Positions 43,343 through 52,786 of a stretch of DNA of 56,076 bases are shown one piece after another (within the stretch, counting starts at the first letter, position 1; the number at the start of each line of letters is the position of its first letter). Both the position numbers and the translations under genes were made by a program. A model generated the notes under the pieces. The model worked only from the letters and a program-made list of their open reading frames with translations. It did not search any database and had not been told where the DNA came from. The DNA lies in assembly GCA_027064085.1 (NCBI GenBank), contig JAMOQH010000047.1:1-56076 (forward strand). Reading direction: 5' to 3'. The stretch is from a bacterium (GTDB lineage: Bacteria > UBP6 > JAFGXH01).

Positions 43343-44980
43343 ATGAATGGTGATAAGCTAAAAATAATTGGTAGATGCCCAATAACGGGTTTAACTCTAA
43401 GAACAAAAGATTCTTGGAAATACCAAAGTAATGAATACTTTATTCATCCATATGCTCTTGGAGATGGCTCTATTATTATTGTTAACTCTAAAGGAAGACC
43501 AAGTATTAAAACAATACAGTTTGGCATAGATGTGTTTAAAAAAATACAAAATACTTTCAAAAATATAAAAGAATTTATAATAATTAGCAACCAAAAAGAA
43601 GTGAAAGCACTACCTCCTGGAGCAAGAAGATTATATATAGATTTTATAAAAGATAATTCAAAAATAATAGGAGCAATTTTTTATAATGTAAATTCAGTAA
43701 CAAGACTTAGTTTAAGACTAGGAAAAGCTTTAAATATTACAACAGTTTCTGTTATTGCAAGTAATTCCTACAATGAATCAATTATCATAGCTCAAAAACT
43801 ATTAAAAAAAGATTATTTGGTTAAAAAAAATATTTCTATAAAAAATAAATATTTAAATAAATTAAAAAATATAAAGCAAAAATATGTTATAAAGTTAAAA
43901 GCAATTATAAATAGAGATTTTCTGCAATTAGAGGAAGAACTCAAATTTTTAAATGAATTTTTATTGAACATTAATTGGAAAACAGAAGAAGAAGACTTCG
44001 ATATTGCAAAACTCAAAGATACTCCATTCAAATTAATTTATGAAACGATAATATATATAAAATCTGACTTACATTCTCTTATAAAAGAAAGAGATAATCA
44101 CAGAAAAGAATTAGAAAAATTAAATATCAAATTAGAAAATAAAGTTGAGGAAAGAACCAGAGAACTAAAGGAAATCAATAAAAATCTATTAAAAGAGATA
44201 GAAAGAAGAGAGCTTATAGAAAATAGTTTAATTAGAGCAAAAGAATTAGCTGAAGACACAAGTAAGTCCAAGTCTCTTTTTCTCGCAAATATTTCTCATG
44301 AACTAAAAACTCCCATGAATAGTATTTTAGGATATTCATCTATTGGTATTCAAAAAATAGATAAAATAAATAAAGATAAAGTAAAAAACTACTTTGAAAA
44401 AATAAATAAAGGTGGAAAACGCCTTTTACAACTTCTTGATGATTTAATTGATATTGCTAGATTAGAGAACTTAAATATAGAATACGAATTTACTAAAATT
44501 AATATTGTTGAAATATTAAAACCTGCAATAGAAGAAATGAATTATAAAGCTGAAAACAAGAATATTAAGATTACTCTTAATAAAAACAACTTAAATAACT
44601 ATTATATTAATGCTGATAAAAAAAGAATTAGACAAGTTATAGATAATATCTTAACAAATGCAATAAAATTTACAAAAGAAAACAAAACAATAGAAATAAT
44701 TTTGGAAAATAATTTAAACAATATTTCACTTAAATTTAAAGACGAAGGACCAGGTATTGCAAGTAGTGAAGTCTTTAAAATTTTTAATACTTTTTATCAA
44801 GGGGTAAAAACTAAAAACAATACAAGAGGAAGTGGCTTAGGTTTAGCTATTTCTAAAAAAATAATACTAGCTCACAACGGAAAGATATGGGCACATAATA
44901 GAGAAGATGGAGTAATTGGTTCTATTTTTATAATAAAACTTCCTTTATTTAATGAAAACTACAACCCGAAGAAGAAGTAG
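43343..44980 (+). CDS. Cytoplasmic sensor histidine kinase with unrecognised N-terminal domain
   Basis: 545 aa, no transmembrane helix. The N-terminal 150 residues form an alpha/beta domain starting G-R-C-P-I-T-G-L-T-L that I do not recognise (perhaps SpoIIAA/STAS-like in shape). A helical linker and coiled coil (about 240-300) lead to HisKA (His319 in NISHELKTPMNS) and a HATPase domain with the N box (I-L-T-N-A-I-K-F), D-E-G-P-G-I and GSGLGLAIS. There is no receiver. The C-terminus overlaps the end of the convergent next gene by 32 nt. Confidence 0.85.
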   Translation: MNGDKLKIIGRCPITGLTLRTKDSWKYQSNEYFIHPYALGDGSIIIVNSKGRPSIKTIQFGIDVFKKIQNTFKNIKEFIIISNQKEVKALPPGARRLYIDFIKDNSKIIGAIFYNVNSVTRLSLRLGKALNITTVSVIASNSYNESIIIAQKLLKKDYLVKKNISIKNKYLNKLKNIKQKYVIKLKAIINRDFLQLEEELKFLNEFLLNINWKTEEEDFDIAKLKDTPFKLIYETIIYIKSDLHSLIKERDNHRKELEKLNIKLENKVEERTRELKEINKNLLKEIERRELIENSLIRAKELAEDTSKSKSLFLANISHELKTPMNSILGYSSIGIQKIDKINKDKVKNYFEKINKGGKRLLQLLDDLIDIARLENLNIEYEFTKINIVEILKPAIEEMNYKAENKNIKITLNKNNLNNYYINADKKRIRQVIDNILTNAIKFTKENKTIEIILENNLNNISLKFKDEGPGIASSEVFKIFNTFYQGVKTKNNTRGSGLGLAISKKIILAHNGKIWAHNREDGVIGSIFIIKLPLFNENYNPKKK

Positions 44981-47159
44981 ATTTTCTAGGCTCAATAATA
45001 TCAAATTCAATAATTTCATATTCAGACTCAGCTCCCTTACTATCAACTGCAAATAATTTTAAATAGTAATGCCCTTGAGAAAGATAGCTTATATTTTGGC
45101 TTAGTTTGTGTATTAAATATATTTCAGACTCCTTATTATTAAAACTTATGTCTTTTGCAATTATTAAAGAATAGCTAAGCTCATCATTATCGGGGTCAAT
45201 TGACTTATTCCATGAAATATTAAAAGGCATACTATTAATAATATCTTTATTTTTAGGTCTAATCAAACTAGGTTTATATGGCTTATGGTTTTCTTTATCT
45301 ATTACTGTAAAATTCAATTTATTCTCTTCTGAACAATTTTTAGCATTATCACAAGAGGATATAAAAAAACTATAAATACCTTTTTCTAAATTATTTTGTG
45401 GAGTAAAATTATCCTTTTTATTTTCTAAAACTAAAGATTCAAGCTCTTCATTTAAAGCATTTACTAATCTTATTTTATAGCTTTTTAATCCAGATAAATT
45501 ATCTATAACTTCACTCCATTTTATTTCAACATTATCCTTGTAAAATTCTTTATTATTTTCTGTTATAAATTCTGGTTTTATAGGAGGAGTTTTGTCTAAA
45601 GTAATTTTAGCTGTTTTTACTTGATGCCCTCCCATTAAATTATTTCCATCAAAAACAACAGGTCTGACATAATAAATATATTCTTTTTCTTCATCTGGTA
45701 AAATAAAATTAAAATCAGATTCAAAATTTATGGGTAATATATCTTCATTATTATTTTTAAAATTTTCGTTGAGAGAAAACTGTATTTTATCAACGTTACC
45801 TATTTTTTCTAGATTAATTTTTACCATTTCATTATTAGTATATATTGTAGAGTTGGTCTCAGTATTTTTTATTTCAAAAGATTTTATTTCTCCTAAATCT
45901 GTAATTATAAATCTAATATAATTATATTCAGAACTTGTTAATATACCATTATATCTTATTCTCATATAATAAGGTTTCTCCCGTTCAAAGGCAAAATAAT
46001 TGTTAAATAAAAATACCTGTGAGTCTGAATTTTGATTGTAATACCCTACTGTGTTACCATAATATACAGAATTAAAACTTTCATTTGGAGCTATATCAAA
46101 ATTATATGATAAAAAATATATAAACTCTTGATTAAAATTTGAAAAACTGAAACTTGCAGGAATATCACTTAAAACTCCTATCATTGAATTATCAACAATA
46201 GGCACATTGGGAGTTTTTACATTAGCTTTAATTAAATAGATATCACTTTTACTAGCATTATTTTTTGAATAAAAAATTTTATTGTTATAATTAAAAATTT
46301 CATAAACATTAGTATCAACTTCTTTGGAGTTTGCATTATTTTTATCAAATGCGGGAATATAAACAAGTTTTAAAGTATTATTAATTAAGAGATATGCATA
46401 AATACCAAGCTCATTGATAAATATAAAAGCATTTTCTAAATGTTCATCATTAATAAGAGTATAGTCAAAATACCTATTTTGATCCTCATCACTTATTCTT
46501 ATTAAACCTGATGAAAGATTTTTGTATATTAAATATAATTTATTGTTAAATTCTTTTACATCATATAAAATACTATCAGAATTATTATTTATAGTTTTTT
46601 CATCTTCAGAACTTTTAAAAATAAGTACACCATTATTATTTGTGTAAATAATTCCATCTAAAGAATTAGAATAGTTTATTGTTTTTGAATTATAGTTCGT
46701 AGTATAAAAAAATTGTTCAGTATCTGTTAAATCATTTTTAAGATTTACTTTATAAAAATAATGATTATTCCAATCATAATAAATTAAAAGATTATCACTA
46801 CTAATAGCATAAGTCGCAAGAATATTATTAATTGAAGAAATATAAATAAAGTTATCATTAACTAGTTTATATAAAACTAAATCAACTAATATCCCCATAT
46901 CATTAGCTTCTGGAACAACAACATATAAACTATTTTCATAACAATAAAAAGCCCTTATTTCAGAATTATCAGCATCAGAAGAAATACCACCACGAAAAAC
47001 CGTATTCCCCTCCTCCTTAATTGATACTTGATCACTTACGATATTACTTGTAAGAACATATTTCTTTTGATTTTCACAACTAGTTGTATATAGAATATTT
47101 ACATTATTATCTGGTACAGTAAAATAAAGTGAAAAAAATATTAATAAATTTACCATCAT
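44949..47159 (-). CDS. Large secreted protein with C-terminal FN3-like domains
   Basis: 736 aa. Signal peptide (about 1-17), a long beta-rich N-terminal region (about 30-420, possibly propeller-like), then two or three Ig/fibronectin-III-type domains (about 420-735) with boundaries such as D-K-T-P-P-I-K-P-E and N-H-K-P-Y-K-P-S-L. It ends S-T-S-S-S-G-C-S-F-H, a Ser-rich stretch with one Cys that could be a modification site. AGGAGG lies before ATG 47159. It has its own promoter at 47182-47210. Confidence 0.75.
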   Translation of the reverse strand: MMVNLLIFFSLYFTVPDNNVNILYTTSCENQKKYVLTSNIVSDQVSIKEEGNTVFRGGISSDADNSEIRAFYCYENSLYVVVPEANDMGILVDLVLYKLVNDNFIYISSINNILATYAISSDNLLIYYDWNNHYFYKVNLKNDLTDTEQFFYTTNYNSKTINYSNSLDGIIYTNNNGVLIFKSSEDEKTINNNSDSILYDVKEFNNKLYLIYKNLSSGLIRISDEDQNRYFDYTLINDEHLENAFIFINELGIYAYLLINNTLKLVYIPAFDKNNANSKEVDTNVYEIFNYNNKIFYSKNNASKSDIYLIKANVKTPNVPIVDNSMIGVLSDIPASFSFSNFNQEFIYFLSYNFDIAPNESFNSVYYGNTVGYYNQNSDSQVFLFNNYFAFEREKPYYMRIRYNGILTSSEYNYIRFIITDLGEIKSFEIKNTETNSTIYTNNEMVKINLEKIGNVDKIQFSLNENFKNNNEDILPINFESDFNFILPDEEKEYIYYVRPVVFDGNNLMGGHQVKTAKITLDKTPPIKPEFITENNKEFYKDNVEIKWSEVIDNLSGLKSYKIRLVNALNEELESLVLENKKDNFTPQNNLEKGIYSFFISSCDNAKNCSEENKLNFTVIDKENHKPYKPSLIRPKNKDIINSMPFNISWNKSIDPDNDELSYSLIIAKDISFNNKESEIYLIHKLSQNISYLSQGHYYLKLFAVDSKGAESEYEIIEFDIIEPRKSTSSSGCSFH

Positions 47160-47181
47160 AACTCCTCCTTGAAATTATATT

Positions 47182-47210
47182 ACTATAACAATATTTTAAA
47201 TATTTATCAA
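47182..47210 (-). promoter_or_regulatory. Promoter of the FN3-like secreted protein gene
   Basis: Minus strand TTGATA (47205-47210), 17-bp spacer, TATAGT (47182-47187), within the 65-nt gap after the kinase gene. Confidence 0.6.
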
Positions 47211-47224
47211 AATATTAACTATAC

Positions 47225-49342
47225 TTAAGTATTTTCAACAATTTTTAACAAGTCATCTAGCTTATATGGTTTTGGTAAATAATTAATAAAACCATATTTT
47301 CTATAATTAGATAAAATATCCGAATTTGAATATCCACTTGAAACAACTAATTTGCATTTATTATCTATTTTCAAAAGTTCTCTAGCTGTCTCTTCACCAC
47401 CCATACCATTTGGAATACTTAAATCTAATATTACTGATTGAAAACGATTTCCCTTTAGGTAATTTTCTTTATATTTATCAATAGCTTCTGTTCCATTTAT
47501 TGCGATTTCAACCTCATAACCTTTAATTTCTAAAAATCTTTTACCCATTTTTAAAATTAATTCTTCATCATCCATAATCAATACTTTTTTGCAATAATTT
47601 TTAGAATCTTCATTTACCATTAAATCAATTTTTTCATTTAAAACATTTAGAACATCTTTTTTCATAGAAATTTCATCAATTATAGGTAAATAAATAATAA
47701 CATTTGTCCCAAAATAATTTTCTATTTTAAGCTCAAGATGACCATCATGTTTATTAATTATTGTATTTACAATAGTTAAACCTAGTCCCAAGTTATTACT
47801 ATCGGTAGTAAAGTATGGTAATAAAACTTTTTCCTTATGTTTATTGCTAATACCTCCAGCATTATCACTTATTGTTAATTTCAAAAATTTACGTGAAATC
47901 AAATAATTATCCTTTTTAAAATCATCAACAGCTTTAATATCAATATGTATAGTTTTATCTTTAATATTATTTTTTTTAAAAGCATTTATGGAATTTTGAA
48001 ATATATTTGAAATAGCATTTTTAATCATATCAATATCGATATTAAGTTGAAAATTGTTTTTAGGAAAATTAAAAATAAAATTTATATCACCTTTATCTTT
48101 TAAAGTATAAATTACTTCTTCTAAAAACTCATAAAAATTACTATTTAACCTTTTGACCGGTTCTCCTCCATCTGCAAATACTAACATTTTTTGAGCTAAG
48201 TCTTTTCCTCTAGATATAGCAGAATTAATATTTTTAACACATTCTATATCCTTTATATTTATTAAATCTAAATTACCTTGAATAATTGCAAGCAAGTTAT
48301 TTAAGTTATGAGCAATTCCTCCCGCTACAATTCCAAGGGATTCTAAATTTTTAACTCTTAATAATTCATTCTCTAATTCTCTTTCTTTTGTAATATCAAT
48401 CATTACTCCCAAAAAACGAATAGGTTTATTATTTTCGAAATATGCATTATAATTTTCCGATACATATTTAATTTTATTATTAATTATAAAACGATGCTCA
48501 AATCTATTGCCATTACTACCATTCTTTAGTACATACGCATATCTCTTTTTTATCATTTCTTTATCATCAGGATGTACTTTATCCATAAATAATTCTTTTG
48601 TAATCGTATCTACTTCCATTTTTAAACCCAATATTTCATAAATACCATTGGAACAGTAAAAACTTTTGCTTGAAAGGTTATACTCCCAGAATCCTAATCC
48701 AACAATTTCTTCAACATCATTTAATCTATTGGTCTTTTTTAAAATTTCTTTTTTCATTTTTAAGTTTTCTGTAATATCTATTATGTAACCATCGTAATAA
48801 AGAACCTCCCCTGCTTCATTCCTTATAATAGATGTTTTATCATAAACAGATATAATTGACCCATCAGCTTTGTGTAATCGATAGTATTGTTTAAATTCTG
48901 TTATATTTTTATCATTTGTATACTTTAAAGCCTCTTTTAAAATACTTTTAACATCTTCTTTATGTATAATATCAGAATAAGTAATTCTTCCTTCTAAAAA
49001 ATCATCTTTACTATAACCTAATATCCTTAAAATATTATTTGAGACATATTTAAGTGATTCATTTTTACTAGGTGGCCATCTAAACAATATAATTGGAGAA
49101 TTTAAAAACAATCTATTTTCTCTATCTAATAATTCATTTTTTTCATTTAGTAATTTATAGTATCTTCCTAGTCTTAAAAACATAGCAATAATTAAAAATA
49201 CTATTATTGTATAGCTTACAATTGATTTTGTTATTAGAGTTTGTTCGTTGATATAGAATAATCTGATAATCGTTAAAACTATCCAAACAATAGTAAATAA
49301 CATAATTATTAAAAATAAATGTTTTATTATGCTTTTATTCAT
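47225..49342 (-). CDS. Hybrid sensor histidine kinase (two PAS, HisKA, HATPase, REC)
   Basis: 705 aa. Two transmembrane helices (about 7-28 and 40-58) with almost no periplasmic loop, PAS1 with PAC (about 78-195), PAS2 (about 205-320), HisKA with His345 in A-G-G-I-A-H-N-L-N-N, HATPase (D-N-A-G-G-I, G-L-G-L-T-I-V) and a C-terminal receiver with D-D-E, a phospho-acceptor in V-I-L-D-L-S-I-P and L-P-K-P-Y. The HATPase N box reads N-I-F-Q-N-S-I-N-A. It probably senses a cytoplasmic or membrane cue. No partner regulator is adjacent. Confidence 0.9.
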   Translation of the reverse strand: MNKSIIKHLFLIIMLFTIVWIVLTIIRLFYINEQTLITKSIVSYTIIVFLIIAMFLRLGRYYKLLNEKNELLDRENRLFLNSPIILFRWPPSKNESLKYVSNNILRILGYSKDDFLEGRITYSDIIHKEDVKSILKEALKYTNDKNITEFKQYYRLHKADGSIISVYDKTSIIRNEAGEVLYYDGYIIDITENLKMKKEILKKTNRLNDVEEIVGLGFWEYNLSSKSFYCSNGIYEILGLKMEVDTITKELFMDKVHPDDKEMIKKRYAYVLKNGSNGNRFEHRFIINNKIKYVSENYNAYFENNKPIRFLGVMIDITKERELENELLRVKNLESLGIVAGGIAHNLNNLLAIIQGNLDLINIKDIECVKNINSAISRGKDLAQKMLVFADGGEPVKRLNSNFYEFLEEVIYTLKDKGDINFIFNFPKNNFQLNIDIDMIKNAISNIFQNSINAFKKNNIKDKTIHIDIKAVDDFKKDNYLISRKFLKLTISDNAGGISNKHKEKVLLPYFTTDSNNLGLGLTIVNTIINKHDGHLELKIENYFGTNVIIYLPIIDEISMKKDVLNVLNEKIDLMVNEDSKNYCKKVLIMDDEELILKMGKRFLEIKGYEVEIAINGTEAIDKYKENYLKGNRFQSVILDLSIPNGMGGEETARELLKIDNKCKLVVSSGYSNSDILSNYRKYGFINYLPKPYKLDDLLKIVENT

Positions 49343-49364
49343 ACTACCTCTATTTCAGAATTTC

Positions 49365-49394
49365 AGTATATCATAAAAGCATAAATGTTTTCAA
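49365..49394 (-). promoter_or_regulatory. Candidate promoter of the second hybrid kinase gene
   Basis: Minus strand TTGAAA (49389-49394), 18-bp spacer, TATACT (49365-49370). Confidence 0.45.
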
Positions 49395-49437
49395 GTTTTT
49401 CTATATTTTTCAAAGAGTTAGGTTTTTTCCAAGAGAG

Positions 49438-52400
49438 TTAATAGATATCTCCACTTACACCATTTTCACCAGAAAATCCACTAGCAGAACCAGCTCCACC
49501 ACCATTACCACCTAATGAAGTTGTACAAGTCCAAGAATTTAAGTTTGGATTTGAACTAAATCTATAAATACAGTATGACACCCCTCCAGCTCCGCCACCG
49601 CCAGCTCCGCCAGCTCCGCCAGCTTTAGCATAACCACCGTTACCTCCATTTCCTGATTCTCCACCTGAGCCACCACCGCCAATATTACCTGGACTACCCC
49701 CTAAAGCACCAGCCCCGCCTTGGCCTCCATTACCACCCTGACCTGCATTAATATGAACATTATTAAGTGTAGGATTTGAATTATTCAAAAATATTCCAAA
49801 TGAAGCAGTTCCAGCTTTACCACCAGCTCCTCCTTGGCCACCACAACCACCAGCGGCACCACCACCACCACCAGCTCCTGCTCCATCATTAACCCAGGTT
49901 CCATATTGAGCAGCACCGCCGCCGCCGCCGCCGCCGCCTTTACCATACATACCTTCAGAACCATTATTCCCTGCTTTACCTACCCAATTGCCTGTAATAA
50001 TATCTCCTAAAGCTGTTCCTCCTAAACCATTTGCACCATTTGCACCACTTACTGTTGCAGAAGAACCAGCAGATCCATTATTAGCACTTCCGCTTCCTCC
50101 ACTTCCTCCTGATATACCCGCAGCACTATTTGCACCACTATAACCTGAATGATGATTATCTTTACCACCACCACCACCATTTCCACCATTTGCAGAAGGA
50201 CAAGCAGCATTTTTTCCACCGGCTCCACCGGCTCCGGGGGCATCTTCATCATCATTACTTCCATTTCCTCCTCTTAAACCATTTCCTCCATCAGCACCTT
50301 TAGTCGCAATATAAATTTGGTTTCCATTTAAACCACTCATTCCATTTCCTGCATTAATAATTAAATTTTGTAATTTTAAATTATTGCCAGAATTCAATAT
50401 ATTAATACCTATAGAATTTTCTGGATAAACAGATGCATTTGCTGAATTAATAGTAAAGCCATCAATATATGTATCTTGGGTAACATCAGTACAAGTTATT
50501 CCATGGGCTGCTACCATAATTTTAGAAATATTTGCATTGATATTTCTTTCCCAAGAAATATCATCATAACCTCCAAAAATAGAAACACCATCATTTGTAA
50601 TAGATAAATTTTCTGCATAATCACCAGCTGCAACAATTATTTGTGTATATCCTAAAACAGTAGCTTGATTTATTGCATAACTAATTGTTTTAAATGGGCT
50701 ACTCATAGTTCCATTATTTGAATTACTACCAACCCTGCTTGAAACAAAATAAGCATCATTAATATTACCGTCTATTCCATCACAGTTATGATCAATTCCA
50801 TCTGGAATATCTTGAAAAGTATCAAAAGTACAGCTGTATTCACAACCATTACTATCATCATTATCCAAATTATAATAATTGATATTACATGATATCAGTT
50901 TACATTGTCCATTTTCGCATGATAATTCAGCATTTACCATATTAGAACAACTATCAAACAAATGTTCATTTTCCTCATCAATTTGTTCATTACAGTTGTT
51001 ATCAACGCCATCACAAATATCATAAGAAGGGTTTAAAGCATCACAATCATCCCAACCAGCTTGCCCTAAACATCTTCTTTCACCAGAGCAGGTTCCAAAT
51101 TCATTAGTTATTTCACAGCTTCCATCTAAGTTTTCGTCTATTTCATTATTACAATCATTATCTATTCCATCACAAACCTCTAAAGCGGGAGTACTTGCAT
51201 TACACTCGCCCCAACCTTGAGCTCCTTGACAACTTTGAACACCAGTACAAAAACCAATTTCGTTTGTTACTCTACAACCTAAGTCATCTAATTCATCAAC
51301 CTCATTATTACAATTATCATCAATTCCATTACAAACTTCAACACTAGGTATTCTAGCATCACAAGACTCTACACCATTAACACATATTAAATTACCTACG
51401 CATGTCCCCATTTCATTCGTATTTTCACATGATTTTACTGCAACATTATCAATAATACCATCACAATCATTATCAATGTTATCACAAACTTCTTCACTAG
51501 GAGAAGTTCCATTACAATCGCTCCAGCCATTTTCGGTACAAATTTTATTACCTGAACATGTTCCAAAATTATTAGTAATATCACAATTTAATGTTAAATT
51601 AAGATTATCATTATTACAATCACAAGAATTTCCAATTGGAGAACATAATTTAAAAATATCTCCTGCTATATCTGTATCATTACAACTAAATCCAGTATTA
51701 CAGTGTTCACTATACTTACAACTATCTAAGCATGATTTTACACCATCGATTTCAACACACTTGCCACCAAAAACAGAACAGTCACTATCATCATCACAAC
51801 TATCACAAGAATAATTTAAAATAGGCGCACAAATTGACTCACCATTGTATGGATAACAATCCCAATTATCACCACAACCATCTTCATCTGCAAGCTCACA
51901 TTTTAAAGAACAGAATTTATTCTCTCCAACTTGTATACATAAGCCACTTAAGCAATCTTCGTTTTCTGTACACTCTGTTTGATATTGACTTAAAATAGAT
52001 TCTTCACATAAACCACTTGTTGGATTACAAGCTTGTTTATTTTCACATTTATTAACTTCACAAATAGGTTTACACACTCCATCTAAAGGGTCACACATTT
52101 GGCTATTTTCTTGACAAGTAACACTTGAACAATCTATTTCACATTCTCCAGTTAAAGGAGCACATTTTTCATTTGCAGCACATTTACCCTCAGGGCAGTT
52201 TAAATCACAAATTCCTGTTGTTTCATTGCAGTATTCAGTAACTTCACAAGCTCCGCTATTTAAACACTCTGCTTTACATAATGCATCACTAGTATCACAT
52301 TTAAAATGTTCCTCACATGTAACCTTAGAACAATCCGGCTCACATAAACCAGTTAAGATGTCACAAGTTTCATTAGTTGCACACTTTTCCTCATAACAAT

Positions 52401-52695
52401 TATCTTTACACTCTCCCGTAGGAGGATCGCAGTATTGAGTACTAGGACATCCATCAGTTAAACATGTTGGTTTTTCTTCACATAAACCTGTAGTTTCATT
52501 ACAAATTTTATCATCTGAACAACCAGTTTCAGTACATCTTTTAGGAGCTTCACATTTACCACTCTCTTTGTTACAAATTTGATCAGCATTACAGCCATTA
52601 ACAACACAATTATTTTGCTCTGTAGAACCAGTTGTGTCAGAACATGATATTACAAATAACGAAAATATCAATAAACTAAAATATAAAAACTTCAT
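49438..52695 (-). CDS. Giant surface lipoprotein: Cys repeats, MopE-like repeats, beta-helix, Gly-rich tail
   Basis: 1085 aa from ATG 52695. Lipobox V-I-S-C at Cys18. It has nine short Cys repeats (about 30-240; typical unit C-x4-C-x5-C-x6-C), then a further Cys-rich region (about 240-380), four to five MopE-type repeats (about 400-640; V-C-D-G-I-D-N-D-C-N-N-E-I-D), a pectate-lyase-like beta-helix start (GSNSNNGTMSSPFKTISYAI, about 690-710) and a Gly-rich tail of about 270 residues with G-G-x-G-G repeats. MopE-type repeats are linked to copper or calcium binding in other proteins. It is likely on the cell surface. The longer frame to 52749 overlaps the promoter. Confidence 0.8.
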   Translation of the reverse strand: MKFLYFSLLIFSLFVISCSDTTGSTEQNNCVVNGCNADQICNKESGKCEAPKRCTETGCSDDKICNETTGLCEEKPTCLTDGCPSTQYCDPPTGECKDNCYEEKCATNETCDILTGLCEPDCSKVTCEEHFKCDTSDALCKAECLNSGACEVTEYCNETTGICDLNCPEGKCAANEKCAPLTGECEIDCSSVTCQENSQMCDPLDGVCKPICEVNKCENKQACNPTSGLCEESILSQYQTECTENEDCLSGLCIQVGENKFCSLKCELADEDGCGDNWDCYPYNGESICAPILNYSCDSCDDDSDCSVFGGKCVEIDGVKSCLDSCKYSEHCNTGFSCNDTDIAGDIFKLCSPIGNSCDCNNDNLNLTLNCDITNNFGTCSGNKICTENGWSDCNGTSPSEEVCDNIDNDCDGIIDNVAVKSCENTNEMGTCVGNLICVNGVESCDARIPSVEVCNGIDDNCNNEVDELDDLGCRVTNEIGFCTGVQSCQGAQGWGECNASTPALEVCDGIDNDCNNEIDENLDGSCEITNEFGTCSGERRCLGQAGWDDCDALNPSYDICDGVDNNCNEQIDEENEHLFDSCSNMVNAELSCENGQCKLISCNINYYNLDNDDSNGCEYSCTFDTFQDIPDGIDHNCDGIDGNINDAYFVSSRVGSNSNNGTMSSPFKTISYAINQATVLGYTQIIVAAGDYAENLSITNDGVSIFGGYDDISWERNINANISKIMVAAHGITCTDVTQDTYIDGFTINSANASVYPENSIGINILNSGNNLKLQNLIINAGNGMSGLNGNQIYIATKGADGGNGLRGGNGSNDDEDAPGAGGAGGKNAACPSANGGNGGGGGKDNHHSGYSGANSAAGISGGSGGSGSANNGSAGSSATVSGANGANGLGGTALGDIITGNWVGKAGNNGSEGMYGKGGGGGGGGAAQYGTWVNDGAGAGGGGGAAGGCGGQGGAGGKAGTASFGIFLNNSNPTLNNVHINAGQGGNGGQGGAGALGGSPGNIGGGGSGGESGNGGNGGYAKAGGAGGAGGGGAGGVSYCIYRFSSNPNLNSWTCTTSLGGNGGGAGSASGFSGENGVSGDIY

Positions 52696-52720
52696 AGAAC
52701 CCCCTCTCTTATAATATTTT

Positions 52721-52749
52721 ATTATATAAGCTATAAGTTTTTTTTTCAA
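52721..52749 (-). promoter_or_regulatory. Promoter of the giant lipoprotein gene
   Basis: Minus strand TTGAAA (52744-52749), 17-bp spacer, TATAAT (52721-52726), 19 nt from the -10 box to a GAGGGGG ribosome site region and then ATG 52695. Confidence 0.7.
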
Positions 52750-52786
52750 TTTTTTTTAAGTATTTTATTTTTTTTTACTATTTTTT

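Noticed and set aside
43397-43594. Open frame opposite the histidine kinase N-terminus
   Set aside because: Shadow frame within a coding region with no start signal.
49438-50300. Long open frames in other phases of the Gly-rich region
   Set aside because: They are by-products of GGN repeats on one strand; the translations are simple runs of Val, Glu and Met without a start signal.
52696-52786. T-rich stretch upstream of the giant lipoprotein
   Set aside because: At first it looks like a terminator for a plus-strand gene, but no plus-strand gene ends there and the dyads are weak. It is explained by the minus-strand promoter TTGAAA-17-TATAAT.
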